A stretch of DNA of 33,275 nt from Porticoccaceae bacterium. Its GTDB lineage: Bacteria > Pseudomonadota > Gammaproteobacteria > Pseudomonadales > Porticoccaceae. Positions 17,547-27,279 of the stretch are shown here, in pieces; positions within the stretch are counted from its first letter, which is position 1; each line of letters begins with the position of its first letter. The position numbers were made by a program, and so were the translations under genes. Below the pieces are notes generated by a model. That model was not told the origin of the DNA, did not search any database, and worked only from the letters and a program-made list of their open reading frames with translations. The DNA lies in NCBI GenBank assembly GCA_019090225.1, contig JAHRWI010000181.1:1-33275 (forward strand). The letters run 5' to 3'.

Positions 17547-18461
17547 GTGATAAAACAGCGCACATTAAATAACACTATTCGTGCTACCGGTGTCGGTTTA
17601 CATACCGGTGAGAAGGTGTACCTGACCTTAAAGCCGGGGCCGGTAAACTCTGGAATTTTGTTCCGGCGCATCGATCTCGACCCCATTGTTGAAATAGAAG
17701 CTAAAGCGGTGAACGTCGGAGATACCACTCTGTCAACATCGCTGGTCAATGGCGATGTACGTGTTTCCACAGTAGAGCACCTGTTGTCGGCCATGGCTGG
17801 CCTGGGTATAGACAACGCAATTATTGATGTTACCTCCGCAGAATTGCCGATTATGGATGGCAGTGCGGGGCCTTTTGTATTTCTTATCCAGTCGGCAGGC
17901 ATTGTCGAGCAGGCTGCGCCGAAGAAATTTATCCGTATCAAGTGTCCGGTCAAGGTCCAGGAAGACGATAAAACAGCTATGTTTGAACCCTACGATGGCT
18001 TCAAAGTTAGCTTTGCCATCGATTTTGATTACCCGGTATTTCGTGATCGTAGCTTGAAAGCCTCAGTGGATTTCTCCAGCACCTCTTTTGTCAAAGAAGT
18101 CAGCCGCGCGCGTACCTTCGGATTTATGCACGAAATAGAGTATTTGCGTTCCAAGGGTCTGGCCCGTGGCGGCAGTATGGACAATGCGATAGTCGTCGAC
18201 GAAAACTGTATTTTGAATGAAGACGGCTTGCGCTACGAAGATGAATTTGTCAAACACAAAGTGCTTGACGCCATTGGAGATCTCTATTTGCTGGGCTATA
18301 GCCTGATTGGTGCCTTTGAAGCCTACAAGTCCGGGCACGCACTCAATAATGCCTTGTTGCGAGAGTTGTTATCTCAGGAAGATGCCTGGGAAATAGTGAC
18401 CTTTGAAGAAGATGACCTGAATGCACCGATATCCTACGTAAAGCCCTTGCTCGCCAGTTAG
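17547..18461 (+). CDS. lpxC: UDP-3-O-acyl-GlcNAc deacetylase LpxC
   Basis: LpxC is the zinc deacetylase that commits to lipid A synthesis, in the cytoplasm. The N-terminal [35 protein letters not shown] (first zinc histidine), [19 protein letters not shown] (zinc histidine and aspartate) and [10 protein letters not shown] (catalytic histidine) are present. Length is 304 residues, normal. The start is GTG, with only a weak Shine-Dalgarno sequence, and gives [11 protein letters not shown]. It is separated from the dcw genes by a terminator, so it is probably transcribed from its own promoter. Confidence 0.98.
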   Translation: MIKQRTLNNTIRATGVGLHTGEKVYLTLKPGPVNSGILFRRIDLDPIVEIEAKAVNVGDTTLSTSLVNGDVRVSTVEHLLSAMAGLGIDNAIIDVTSAELPIMDGSAGPFVFLIQSAGIVEQAAPKKFIRIKCPVKVQEDDKTAMFEPYDGFKVSFAIDFDYPVFRDRSLKASVDFSSTSFVKEVSRARTFGFMHEIEYLRSKGLARGGSMDNAIVVDENCILNEDGLRYEDEFVKHKVLDAIGDLYLLGYSLIGAFEAYKSGHALNNALLRELLSQEDAWEIVTFEEDDLNAPISYVKPLLAS

Positions 18462-18530
18462 ACCTGGGTAACTAGTAGGTGTGGATATTAATGATATGAG
18501 CCTGAGAATAAGAGAAACGCAAGTCTAACC

Positions 18531-19451
18531 ATGAAAATCATACTCCTTGATGCCTGGCAGGGCAGAACCGTCGCGCTGAGCGTGAACAGCTGGGCCAAAG
18601 CCTTGTTGTCTCTATGTGTCCTGGGTCTTCCTCTAGGTCTGGGTGCTGCTATAGGTTTAAGTAGTGGGGATGAGAGTGATGGGCTGGTCGCTGAACTTGA
18701 GGTACTTGAAGCTCAATTGAACTCACAAAAAGATTTGCTTGCCGAAGGTCGTACACAGGCGGTACATCAGCTTGCAGCGTATTCCTCCCGCCTGGCGGAA
18801 ATGCAGGCGCGGGTGGTTCGGCTTGATGCCCTGGGTGAACGTATTACCGATATCGCAGGGCTGGATAGTGGTGAGTTTGATTTTGCTAAACCTCCGGCAG
18901 TCGGCGGGCCGAGCGAAAATGAGTCTGATTCCGCAGGCCCGCAGGACATCGAATCATTTTACGCGGAACTGGATGCTCAGTTGGAAGACCGTGAGCGTCA
19001 GTTAGGTTTGCTCAAAATCATGATGGTTGATCGCGAGTTTAAGCGTGAAAGCACTGTCGCCGGTTTGCCGGTCAAAAAAGGCTGGATGTCCTCGGCTTAT
19101 GGTATGCGGCGCGATCCTTTCCACGGCAAAAAAACCTGGCACAAAGGTATCGATATTGCGGGTAAGGATGGCACTTCGGTCATTGCAGTTGCGGGTGGAA
19201 TTGTTACTCGCTCCGAAACTAAATCAGGCTATGGTGAGCTGGTTGAAATCGATCACGGCAATACTCTGGTCGCTCGTTACGCGCATAATAAACAAAACCT
19301 GGTCAAAGTTGGCGACCTTGTAAAGAAAGGTCAGGTGATTGCGCTTATGGGCAGTACCGGGCGTTCCACCGGCCCTCACGTGCATTTCGAAGTCTATAAA
19401 AATGGCCGTCATGTCGACCCCGCTAGCTATATTCGGCGTACTATTCGTTGA
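18531..19451 (+). CDS. Membrane-anchored M23 (LytM-type) peptidase-family protein
   Basis: M23 metallopeptidases or their inactive LytM relatives act on peptidoglycan peptide crosslinks in the periplasm. The 306-residue product has an N-terminal signal anchor (about residues 20-45), a coiled-coil-like region (50-100), an acidic linker and a C-terminal M23 domain. The zinc-ligand motifs are intact, HKGIDIAG and GPHVHFEVYKNG, so it may be catalytic rather than only an amidase activator. It lies between lpxC and secA, the place of secM in enterics, as in pseudomonads. No SecM-like arrest motif is seen at its C-terminus. Confidence 0.9.
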   Translation: MKIILLDAWQGRTVALSVNSWAKALLSLCVLGLPLGLGAAIGLSSGDESDGLVAELEVLEAQLNSQKDLLAEGRTQAVHQLAAYSSRLAEMQARVVRLDALGERITDIAGLDSGEFDFAKPPAVGGPSENESDSAGPQDIESFYAELDAQLEDRERQLGLLKIMMVDREFKRESTVAGLPVKKGWMSSAYGMRRDPFHGKKTWHKGIDIAGKDGTSVIAVAGGIVTRSETKSGYGELVEIDHGNTLVARYAHNKQNLVKVGDLVKKGQVIALMGSTGRSTGPHVHFEVYKNGRHVDPASYIRRTIR

Positions 19452-19455
19452 TAAA

Positions 19456-19498
19456 CTCGTATCGTCGTTGTTGGTATAACGAATCGAGTAGTTTTTTT
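19456..19498 (+). terminator. Possible intrinsic terminator or attenuator upstream of secA
   Basis: CTCGTATCGTCGTT and AACGAATCGAG can pair imperfectly around a short loop, followed three bases later by a run of seven T. It lies just after the M23 gene stop and 30 nt before secA, so it could end the upstream transcript or attenuate secA. The stem has mismatches. Confidence 0.45.
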
Positions 19499-19529
19499 CA
19501 CAACGGGTAAATCAGGGTCGAGGACCATC

Positions 19530-22370
19530 ATGGTCGCTAAGGTATTTAAAAAAGTTTTCGGAACAAAAAATGATCGTGAGCTACGTCGCTTGCGGAAGGT
19601 TGTCAGCGCCGTAAATGATGTAGCAGCAACTACGGAGGCGCTTAGCGATAGCGAACTACGCCAACAAACCGACATCTTCCGGGCTCGTTTCGAGTCCGGC
19701 TCAAGTCTGGATGAGCTGCTTCCTGAAGCCTTTGCCGCAGTGCGTGAGTCGGCCAGTAGAACCCTTGGTATTCGACATTTCGATGTCCAGTTGATTGGTG
19801 GCCTGGTGCTTCACGAAGGCAAAATAGCCGAGATGCGCACCGGTGAAGGTAAAACCCTGGTGGCTACCCTTGCCGCCTATTTGAATGCCCTGTCGGGTTC
19901 CGGCGTGCACATTGTCACCGTCAATGATTATCTGGCGCGACGTGATGCCGAATGGATGGCCCCGGTTTATAACGCATTGGGTATGAGCGTCGGAATTATT
20001 CAGTCTTATACAGGACCCGGCCAGCCGAATTCCTTTGTCATAAAGCCTGTTCCGGAAGAGTCTGATGATCACCAAATTGAGACCACAGAAGTCGCGTCTC
20101 GCCAGCAAGCCTATGCCGCTGATATTACCTACGGCACCAACAATGAATTCGGTTTTGATTACCTCCGTGACAACATGGTGCTGCATTTGCAGGAAAAAGC
20201 TCAGCGCGAGTTGGGCTTTGCCATCGTTGACGAAGTTGACTCGATCCTGATCGATGAATCTCGCACTCCGCTGATTATTTCCGGCACTGCTCAGGATAGT
20301 TCTGCCCTGTACAAGCGTATCAACGCGGTTGTGCAACTGCTAGCCGTTGGTCAGGTGATTGAGCAAGATGAGGCGAAGAACGTTTCCGTGCTCTACGATT
20401 CGCCTGAAGTCGATGGTGATTTTGTTATTGATGAAAAAACCCGGCAGGTGGAATTAACCGAGCAGGGCCACGAAAAAATAGAGGACATTCTGGAGGGTGA
20501 AGGTTTATTGGGTGAAGGCGAAAGCCTTTATCAACCAGCCCATCTGGGCCTGTTACATCATGTCCATAATGCGCTGCGCGCTCACCATTTGTTTCATAAA
20601 GATGTTGAATACATCGTCCAGGAAGCCGAGGTGGTTCTGATCGATGAACACACGGGCCGGACAATGGCTGGACGCAGGTTGTCAGAGGGTTTACATCAGG
20701 CCATTGAAGCCAAAGAAGGAGTGCAAATTCAGAGTGAAAGCCAAACCCTGGCTTCCACCACTTTCCAGAATTACTTCCGTATCTACGATAAATTGTCGGG
20801 CATGACCGGTACGGCTGACACTGAGGCCTTTGAATTTCAGCAGATTTACGGTTTACAGGTAGTGGTGATCCCCACTAATCAGAATGTTGCCCGTGAAGAC
20901 TATAACGATCTAATTTTTCTGACCCAGGAAGAAAAATTTGAAGCTGTGATTGAAGATATTCGTTCCTGTATCGAGAAAAATGCGCCGGTATTAGTGGGTA
21001 CTGCCTCGATAGAATCATCCGAGTTGATGTCCGGATTATTAACTAAAGCCAAAATCCGGCATCAGGTACTGAATGCTAAATTCCACGAAAAAGAGGCGGG
21101 AATTATCGCCGAAGCAGGTCGACCCGGCGCGGTGACCATCGCCACCAACATGGCCGGTCGCGGTACCGATATTGTGCTCGGTGGTAACTGGGAGGCCCAG
21201 GTGAGTGCCCTGGCTCAGGCCAGCCAGGCGCAGATCGACACGATTAAAGCCGAGTGGCAGGAAAACCATCGTCAGGTCATCGAAGCCGGTGGCTTGCATA
21301 TTCTCAGCACCGAGCGCCATGAGTCCCGTCGTATCGATAATCAGTTGCGTGGCCGCGCAGGCAGGCAGGGTGATCCAGGGGTGTCGCGGTTTTATTTGTC
21401 TATGGAAGATAATTTAATGCGCCTGTTCGCTTCCGACCGCGTCAAAAATATGATGCGCGCCATCGGTATGGAAAAGGGCGAGGCTATCGAGCACCGCATG
21501 GTGACTAACGCCATCGAAAAAGCCCAGCGTAAAGTCGAAGGTAGGAATTTCGATATCCGCAAGCAACTGCTTGAATACGACGATGTTGCCAACGACCAGC
21601 GTAAGGTGGTCTATGAGCAGCGCAATGAACTGCTCGGCGCTGATGATATCTCCGACATGATCACGGAGGTTCGTCACGATGTTATCAATACTGTGATTAA
21701 CCACTCTATTCCTCCCCAATCTTTGCACGAGCAATGGGCTGTTGAAGACCTGGAAACTGATTTAAATACCGAATTTAATTTTAAATTACCGATTCAGCAC
21801 TGGCTTGATGAGGATGAGCGACTCAATGAAGAGGGTCTCCGAACGCGGATACTGGACGAAGCCGACAAGGTCTATCAGCAGCGCGCTGGCGAGATCGGTC
21901 CCGAAATACGGAACCTTGAAAAACAGGTGATGTTGCAGGTTCAGGATAATTTCTGGAAAGAACATCTCTCGAGTATCGATCATCTTCGCCAGGGCATTGG
22001 TCTGCGTGCCTATGCCCAGAAAAACCCCAAACAGGAATACAAACGCGAGTCCTTCGAGTTGTTCCAGGAAATGCTGGAGAACATTAAGCTCGAAACTGTG
22101 CGCTTTCTCAGTCGCGTCGAAATCCGCAAGCCGGAAGATATCGAAGAGCTGGAGCGCCAGCGCGTAGAACAACAACGTTTGCAGCAAGTGGCCTTTGAAC
22201 ACGCTCAAGCCTCTGCTCTGTCAGCAAGTGGGGGTGTGGGTAACTCCTCCGAGACTACTGTTGCCGATGGTAAGACCTTCACCCGGACCGGCGATAAGGT
22301 GGGTCGCAACGAGCCCTGCCCCTGTGACTCAGGGAAAAAATATAAGCACTGTCACGGTAAACTCGCTTAG
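19530..22370 (+). CDS. secA: Preprotein translocase ATPase SecA
   Basis: SecA is the ATPase that drives preproteins through SecYEG. Walker [44 protein letters not shown] and [13 protein letters not shown] are present, and the C-terminal [14 protein letters not shown] is the zinc-binding SecB/ribosome contact domain. At 946 residues it is somewhat long. One excess is about 25 residues between GIIQSYTG and [12 protein letters not shown] in the first nucleotide-binding domain, where relatives have a short link. It starts at ATG with upstream AGGGTCGAGG. Confidence 0.98.
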   Translation: MVAKVFKKVFGTKNDRELRRLRKVVSAVNDVAATTEALSDSELRQQTDIFRARFESGSSLDELLPEAFAAVRESASRTLGIRHFDVQLIGGLVLHEGKIAEMRTGEGKTLVATLAAYLNALSGSGVHIVTVNDYLARRDAEWMAPVYNALGMSVGIIQSYTGPGQPNSFVIKPVPEESDDHQIETTEVASRQQAYAADITYGTNNEFGFDYLRDNMVLHLQEKAQRELGFAIVDEVDSILIDESRTPLIISGTAQDSSALYKRINAVVQLLAVGQVIEQDEAKNVSVLYDSPEVDGDFVIDEKTRQVELTEQGHEKIEDILEGEGLLGEGESLYQPAHLGLLHHVHNALRAHHLFHKDVEYIVQEAEVVLIDEHTGRTMAGRRLSEGLHQAIEAKEGVQIQSESQTLASTTFQNYFRIYDKLSGMTGTADTEAFEFQQIYGLQVVVIPTNQNVAREDYNDLIFLTQEEKFEAVIEDIRSCIEKNAPVLVGTASIESSELMSGLLTKAKIRHQVLNAKFHEKEAGIIAEAGRPGAVTIATNMAGRGTDIVLGGNWEAQVSALAQASQAQIDTIKAEWQENHRQVIEAGGLHILSTERHESRRIDNQLRGRAGRQGDPGVSRFYLSMEDNLMRLFASDRVKNMMRAIGMEKGEAIEHRMVTNAIEKAQRKVEGRNFDIRKQLLEYDDVANDQRKVVYEQRNELLGADDISDMITEVRHDVINTVINHSIPPQSLHEQWAVEDLETDLNTEFNFKLPIQHWLDEDERLNEEGLRTRILDEADKVYQQRAGEIGPEIRNLEKQVMLQVQDNFWKEHLSSIDHLRQGIGLRAYAQKNPKQEYKRESFELFQEMLENIKLETVRFLSRVEIRKPEDIEELERQRVEQQRLQQVAFEHAQASALSASGGVGNSSETTVADGKTFTRTGDKVGRNEPCPCDSGKKYKHCHGKLA

Positions 22371-22463
22371 TCGAAAGTGATCGATCATGGCCATTTATTT
22401 AACTACACAAAGTGTGAGATTGCGGTTTATGGCGCCAGGGATTAAAGCGCTGAGGACTATCCA

Positions 22464-23690
22464 ATGGCGGTAGGCAGCGGCAAACTTGCAGAAATTTTTC
22501 CAGTGGCAGGTTTTCGTTTGGGTACGACGAGCGCCGACATCAAAACACCAGGGCGCAATGACCTGGTGTTAATGGAGCTTGCAGCGGGCAGTGCAGTGGC
22601 CGCAGTATTTACCGGCAACGCCTTTTGCGCCGCACCCGTACAGGTAGCCAAAAACCACCTGGCGGCGGCTGGTCAAGCCGATGAATGTATTCGTTATTTG
22701 ATTACCAATACCGGCAATGCCAATGCTGGTACGGGAGCGTCGGGGCTGCATGATGCGCTCACTGTCTGTAAGTCTGTTGCTGGATTTTCCGGAGTGGAGC
22801 CTTTTCAGGTGCTACCTTTCTCCACAGGCGTGATCGGTGAACCGCTCCTTGTCGATAAAATAACAGAAGCCATACCCTCTGCGTTCGAAGCGCTCGATAA
22901 CAATACCTGGCTTGAAGCGGCCGAGGGGATACTGACTACAGATACCCGGCCCAAAGCGGTGAGTCGCCAGCTCAAACTCGGCGGCAAGCTGATTACCATC
23001 AGCGGTATTTCCAAAGGCGCAGGGATGATCAAGCCGAACATGGCGACTATGCTGGCCTATATTGCTACAGATGCCTGCGTTGAGCAGACTCAATTACAAG
23101 ATGTACTTGGCCGGGCGGTGGAGAAGTCTTTCAATCGCATTACCGTAGATGGCGATACCTCGACCAACGATAGCCTGGTACTGGTGGCAACCGGAGCTAG
23201 CGAGGCTTTTATTATGGCGCAGGCTGACATCGAACTGTTCGAGGAGGCGCTTGAATCAGTTTGCGTGGCACTCGCGCAGGCGATCATCAAAGATGGCGAA
23301 GGCGCAACCAAGTTTATTGAAGTCATTGTCAGCGGTGGTATCGACTATAAAGAATGTATGGATGTCGCCTACGCGGTAGCGGAATCGCCCCTGGTTAAGA
23401 CCGCGCTTTTTGCGTCAGATCCTAACTGGGGCAGAGTGCTGGCTGTGGTGGGGCGGGCTGGTGTGCCAAATCTGGCTGTCGATGATGTGAAGATATGGTT
23501 CGATGATGTGCTGATTGCCGAGCAGGGGGGTCGTGCGCTCAGTTATACCGAAGTTCAAGGTCAGCGAGTGATGGACCAGGAAGAGTTTGCTATCAAGATA
23601 GACCTGGCCCGTGGTGACTGTACTGAAACCATTTGGACCACTGATTTATCCTACGATTATATTCGCATCAATGCAGAATATCGGACATGA
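22464..23690 (+). CDS. argJ: Glutamate N-acetyltransferase / ornithine acetyltransferase ArgJ
   Basis: ArgJ recycles the acetyl group between N-acetylornithine and glutamate in arginine synthesis, and can be bifunctional. The self-cleavage site is visible in KGAGMIKPNMATMLAYIATDA, the Thr of MATML being the new N-terminal nucleophile. TNTGNANAGTG, DGDTSTNDS and DPNWGRVLA are further family segments. Length is 408 residues. The ATG follows GAGGA by about 7 nt. The stop overlaps the next gene by 4 nt (ATGA), which suggests an argJ-mutT operon, as in pseudomonads. Confidence 0.97.
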   Translation: MAVGSGKLAEIFPVAGFRLGTTSADIKTPGRNDLVLMELAAGSAVAAVFTGNAFCAAPVQVAKNHLAAAGQADECIRYLITNTGNANAGTGASGLHDALTVCKSVAGFSGVEPFQVLPFSTGVIGEPLLVDKITEAIPSAFEALDNNTWLEAAEGILTTDTRPKAVSRQLKLGGKLITISGISKGAGMIKPNMATMLAYIATDACVEQTQLQDVLGRAVEKSFNRITVDGDTSTNDSLVLVATGASEAFIMAQADIELFEEALESVCVALAQAIIKDGEGATKFIEVIVSGGIDYKECMDVAYAVAESPLVKTALFASDPNWGRVLAVVGRAGVPNLAVDDVKIWFDDVLIAEQGGRALSYTEVQGQRVMDQEEFAIKIDLARGDCTETIWTTDLSYDYIRINAEYRT

Positions 23691-24160
23691 ACGTTGATGC
23701 TGGTACTCCTGATGCTACTGGTGCCGGTGGTTTTGCTGTGGAAGGCTCGTCGAAAAATGATATAGCACGTATCCATGTGGTGGCAGGGGTTATTTATAAT
23801 CCTGAGCGGGATAAAATATTGATCGCCAAACGGCCGGCCGATAGTCACCAGGGCGGTTTGTGGGAATTCCCCGGTGGTAAGGTCGCGGCGGGTGAGTTGG
23901 CCTATCAAGCTTTGTGTCGTGAACTGCGGGAAGAGCTAGCGATCGGAGTGACTGCCGCAACGCCACTACTTAGCGAAAGCTACGATTACCCCGATAAAAA
24001 TATACAACTCGAAAGCTGGATAGTGGAAGGTTTTACCGGCTCGGCTACGGGCAATGAAGGGCAAGAGATAGCGTGGGTGGCTTTGAGTGACCTGGGAGCT
24101 TACGATTTTCCGGCGGCGAATCGCTCGATTCTTGATCAGATTCGAAGACCATCCGTTTAG
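23687..24160 (+). CDS. mutT: MutT-type Nudix hydrolase
   Basis: MutT cleans the nucleotide pool by hydrolysing 8-oxo-dGTP. The Nudix box is GGKVAAGELAYQALCRELREELAI; the catalytic RExxEE is intact, but the usual Gly before the last hydrophobic residue is Ala. AKRPADSHQGGLWEFPGGK is typical of MutT. The first 28 residues or so are an extension before the IHVVAGVIYN that normally begins the protein, rich in Gly, Ala and Asp, and open with a partial 15-nt duplication. Translation may really start later, but no obvious internal start exists. It overlaps argJ by 4 nt. Whether it is the 8-oxo-dGTP enzyme or a paralogue is unproven. Confidence 0.88.
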   Translation: MNVDAGTPDATGAGGFAVEGSSKNDIARIHVVAGVIYNPERDKILIAKRPADSHQGGLWEFPGGKVAAGELAYQALCRELREELAIGVTAATPLLSESYDYPDKNIQLESWIVEGFTGSATGNEGQEIAWVALSDLGAYDFPAANRSILDQIRRPSV

Positions 24161-24238
24161 GTTAAAAGACGCTCAGCTTAAGAATTGATTTTGCCGGTAG
24201 GCGCGGGGTTTTGTGGGAATCGTGTGCCGATCTGTGGA

Positions 24239-24478
24239 CTAATACTGATCTAACTCGCCGCCTGTACTGGCATCGCTAAAAGAGCCATCAAGACTATCGT
24301 CCAAATTATCCCCGTTACTATGCTGGGTTTGCCCGGCAATACGATGGGTCTCGTTTGCCCAGTCGCCAAAATCTATTTGTTTGCAGCGGGCTGAGCAGAA
24401 CGGTCGGTGGGGGTATTTATTATTCCAATGCACCGGCTTTTTACATTCTGGACATTGCAAAACAATGTTGTTTGTCAT
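24239..24478 (-). CDS. yacG: DNA gyrase inhibitor YacG (zinc-binding)
   Basis: YacG is a small zinc-finger protein that binds gyrase GyrB and inhibits it. The four cysteines CPEC (9, 12) and FCSARC (28, 32) and the following KQIDFGDWANE are diagnostic. At 79 residues it is longer than E. coli YacG because of an acidic Asp/Ser/Gly-rich tail after RIAGQT. It overlaps coaE by 4 nt, and both follow the pilDCB genes on the - strand. It is convergent with the mutT-like gene; the 78-nt gap between them shows no clear terminator. Confidence 0.95.
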   Translation of the reverse strand: MTNNIVLQCPECKKPVHWNNKYPHRPFCSARCKQIDFGDWANETHRIAGQTQHSNGDNLDDSLDGSFSDASTGGELDQY

Positions 24479-25095
24479 GGGGCGTTTGTTGCTGCTTTCT
24501 CAGCAGCCAGTTGCAGGTATTTTTGGTGGAGCGCCTGTACGGGTTCAAGCAATGCTTCGAGGGAGGCATTGTTATCAATCACGTCATCGGCTCTTGTTAA
24601 GCGCAATTCCCGCGACATTTGAGCGCTAATGATGGCTTTAATTTGTTCGGGGGTGTTGCCGTCTCGCGCTGATGCCCGGTCAATTTGGGTCTGTTCTTCG
24701 ACATCCACCACCAGTGAGCAGTCGGCCATTTCATGTTGCGTGGTTTCCAGCAAAAGCGGAGATTCCAATATGGCGTAGGGGCTTTCTGCACTGGCTAGTT
24801 CGTCGGCTATCCACTGGCCAATGGCGGGGTGCAAGAGTTGCTCAAGCCAGAGACGCTCATCCTCAGTGTCAAAAATAATTTGGCGTAGTGCCGCTCGATC
24901 CAGGGTGCCATCATCCAGTAGAGTCGCTTCACCAAAGTGATCAGCGATGGCCTGCAATGCGGGAGTGCCCGGTTCAACGACTCTTCGCGCGGCGATGTCT
25001 GCATCGACAACCTGAATGCCATGTTCACGAAATAGCGCTGCGACTGCACTTTTACCGCTGCCGATGCCGCCGGTGAGTCCAACAATATATTTCAT
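24475..25095 (-). CDS. coaE: Dephospho-CoA kinase CoaE
   Basis: CoaE phosphorylates dephospho-CoA, the last step of CoA synthesis. The P-loop GLTGGIGSGKSAVAALF opens the protein, followed by VDADIAARRVVEPG and the LESPLLLET lid region. Length is 206 residues, normal. It sits between pilD and yacG, the usual pseudomonad order. An 85-nt gap separates it from pilD and contains a perfect TATAAT, so it may have its own promoter. Confidence 0.97.
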   Translation of the reverse strand: MKYIVGLTGGIGSGKSAVAALFREHGIQVVDADIAARRVVEPGTPALQAIADHFGEATLLDDGTLDRAALRQIIFDTEDERLWLEQLLHPAIGQWIADELASAESPYAILESPLLLETTQHEMADCSLVVDVEEQTQIDRASARDGNTPEQIKAIISAQMSRELRLTRADDVIDNNASLEALLEPVQALHQKYLQLAAEKAATNAP

Positions 25096-25146
25096 AGAAT
25101 CTCAAAGCTATTTGATTGCTTACTTAATTAATGATCGAGTTAGCTA

Positions 25147-25152
25147 ATTATA
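25147..25152 (-). promoter_or_regulatory. Possible -10 box upstream of coaE
   Basis: A perfect TATAAT on the - strand lies about 52 nt before the coaE start in an AT-rich gap. The -35 region (GCGTTT at 17-nt spacing) is poor. Confidence 0.35.
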
Positions 25153-25180
25153 CGAGCAAGCTTAATTTAAAACGCCCTGT

Positions 25181-26062
25181 TCAGAAAGTGCTTAAATAGC
25201 TTGAGGTGATTTTTTCGCCAGCCAGCAGGGCAATCCAGCCAGCGATGGCAAGGTAGGGGCCAAAGGCGATGGCATTTTGTCGGTCTTTTTTCTGAAGCAG
25301 TAATATCAGCGTGCCAATCACGACGCCAACCACAGAGGATAATAAAACAATTAAGGGCAATTGCTGCCAGCCTAGCCAGGCACCCAGGGCCGCCAGAAGT
25401 TTAAAATCACCGTGGCCCATACCTTCTTTGCCAGTGATGAGTTTGAAGGCCCAGTAGACGCTCCACAGCGATAGGTAACCAGCGGCAGCACCAATTACCG
25501 CGCTGCTTAGATCGGTATAAACACCTCCAGTGTTGATGAGTAAACCGAGCCATAAAAGTGGTAGGGTAAGATTGTCGGGTAACAATTGATGGTTCAGATC
25601 AATGCCGGTTAAGGCGATCAACATCCAGGTAAATAAAAGTGCGAAGAGACCTTGCCCAGTAAAACCAAAATGAAAAATAACAAATGCAGACATTAAACCG
25701 CAGACTAGTTCGACGGCTGGGTACCGGATAGATATAGCAGCGGAACAGGCTTTGCATTTACCCCGTAATATCAGATAGCTGATCACCGGAATATTTTGCC
25801 AGGGCTTAATCAGTGTTTCGCAGTGAGGGCATCGCGAAGGTGGGTGTACCAGGCTAAATTTGTTGCTGGGCTGCTTGGTGGGGTCGTGGTCTAACTCAGG
25901 TTTCTGTCCCAGGAAGTCCAGGGCTTCGGAGCGCCAGGCCAGTTGCAATTGCAATGGCAGCCGGTAAATAACGACGTTCAGAAAGCTGCCAATAAGCAGG
26001 CCAAATACTAATGCAACGGTCGCTAGTATCTCTATGGGATAAGATTCGATTCCACCGGTCAT
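25181..26062 (-). CDS. pilD: Prepilin peptidase / N-methyltransferase PilD
   Basis: PilD is the inner-membrane aspartyl protease that cleaves type IV prepilins (and type II secretion pseudopilins) and N-methylates the new N-terminus. The 293-residue polytopic product has the two-pair cysteine motif of the methyltransferase domain (CPHC and CKAC) and the catalytic aspartates in LTGIDLNHQLLPD and GMGHGDFKLLAALGAWLG. It follows pilC by 2 nt in the same operon. Its substrate here is presumably PilA, encoded divergently at 29479. Confidence 0.97.
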   Translation of the reverse strand: MTGGIESYPIEILATVALVFGLLIGSFLNVVIYRLPLQLQLAWRSEALDFLGQKPELDHDPTKQPSNKFSLVHPPSRCPHCETLIKPWQNIPVISYLILRGKCKACSAAISIRYPAVELVCGLMSAFVIFHFGFTGQGLFALLFTWMLIALTGIDLNHQLLPDNLTLPLLWLGLLINTGGVYTDLSSAVIGAAAGYLSLWSVYWAFKLITGKEGMGHGDFKLLAALGAWLGWQQLPLIVLLSSVVGVVIGTLILLLQKKDRQNAIAFGPYLAIAGWIALLAGEKITSSYLSTF

Positions 26063-26064
26063 AC

Positions 26065-27276
26065 CTATACGACGTTGCCGAGCTGGAATATTGGTAGGTA
26101 CATAGCGATCAGCAATCCACCAACCAATACCCCGAGAACCGACATGATTAAAGGCTCGAGAAGCGCGGTGAGGTTGTCAACGGCATTATCGACGGCTTCT
26201 TCATAATGGTCGGCAGCTTTCTCCATCATTTCATCCAGGGCACCGGATTCCTCACCAATAGAGGTCAGCTGTAAAAGCATGATAGGGAATAGCCCAGTGG
26301 ACTTCATAGAGCTATGAATGGTTAAGCCGGTCGTAACATCATTGCGTACTGCAATGATCGCATCACGATAAACTGCATTACCGGCGGCACCCGCTACAGA
26401 ACCAAGGGCTTCGACCAATGGCACGCCAGCAGCAAAGGTTGTGGACAGTGTTCGGGCAAAGCGTGCGACTGCACCATTATTTATGACATCGCCAATAATA
26501 GGCATTTTTAACAATAAAGCGTCAAAACCATCTGAAAATTTCTGAGATCGTTGTCTTGCCTCTGCAAAGGCATATCCAGATCCCACAAGAGCGGCTAAAA
26601 TAAGTAGCCACCACTTTTGGGTAAAGTTTGAAAGGTCTAATACAAATTGGGTAAATGCTGGCAGTCCAGCGCCAAAGCTTGAAAACGTTGAAGCAAATAC
26701 CGGGACAACCTTAACCAGAAGTATTGCTGTGACAATTATCGCAACGACGATAACGGCAGCAGGGTAGGTCAGGGCTTTTTTGATTTTGGCTTTAAGTTGC
26801 TCAGTTTTTTCCTTGTAAGTGGCTACCCTGTCCAACAGGGTGTCGAGCGCGCCCGCTTGCTCGCCAGCATCGACTAAATTACAAAATAGGTCATCGAAGT
26901 ATTTTGGATGGCGTTTTAAAGCACTGGCAAAGCTATTGCCAGCCGAGACTTGCTCGTGAAGGTCTGCGACTAACTCTTTCATAGTCTCGTTTTCAGCACC
27001 TTCCAGGACGATTTCAAAGCTCTGTACCAGGGGTACCCCAGCCTTCATCATGGTCGCCATTTGCCTGGTAAAGATGGCGATATCCATCGGTTTGACGGGT
27101 TTTTTGCGTTTGAATAGGTCTTTCGGTTTTTTCTTCACCGATTTGGCGATAACCCCCTGCTTGCGCAACTGGGCTTTAATTAAGGCAGGGTTATTCCCTG
27201 TCATCTCTCCTTTGACAGGATTGCCCTCCTTGTTTTTACCCTTAAATACATAAACCTGAGCTTGTGCTGTCGCCAT
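26065..27276 (-). CDS. pilC: Type IV pilus inner-membrane platform protein PilC
   Basis: PilC is the polytopic platform that couples the PilB ATPase to pilin assembly. The 403-residue product has two T2SF domains, each with a cytoplasmic helix bundle: MAIFTRQMATMMKAGVPLVQS and ARFARTLSTTFAAGVPLVEAL are the repeated signature. Transmembrane segments lie after each domain and at the C-terminus (LEPLIMSVLGVLVGGLLIAMYLP region). It is 3 nt from pilB and 2 nt from pilD. Confidence 0.97.
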   Translation of the reverse strand: MATAQAQVYVFKGKNKEGNPVKGEMTGNNPALIKAQLRKQGVIAKSVKKKPKDLFKRKKPVKPMDIAIFTRQMATMMKAGVPLVQSFEIVLEGAENETMKELVADLHEQVSAGNSFASALKRHPKYFDDLFCNLVDAGEQAGALDTLLDRVATYKEKTEQLKAKIKKALTYPAAVIVVAIIVTAILLVKVVPVFASTFSSFGAGLPAFTQFVLDLSNFTQKWWLLILAALVGSGYAFAEARQRSQKFSDGFDALLLKMPIIGDVINNGAVARFARTLSTTFAAGVPLVEALGSVAGAAGNAVYRDAIIAVRNDVTTGLTIHSSMKSTGLFPIMLLQLTSIGEESGALDEMMEKAADHYEEAVDNAVDNLTALLEPLIMSVLGVLVGGLLIAMYLPIFQLGNVV

Positions 27277-27279
27277 GAT

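Noticed and set aside
17332-17565. - strand ORF across the ftsZ-lpxC junction.
   Set aside because: It runs antisense through the FtsZ C-terminal peptide and the terminator; no coding signs.
24355-24629. Three overlapping + strand ORFs over yacG and coaE.
   Set aside because: All are antisense to two recognised genes that use the full stretch.
25096-25146. AT-rich TTAATTAAT strings before coaE as another repeat array.
   Set aside because: No consistent 15-nt period could be laid out; better explained as promoter and leader DNA.
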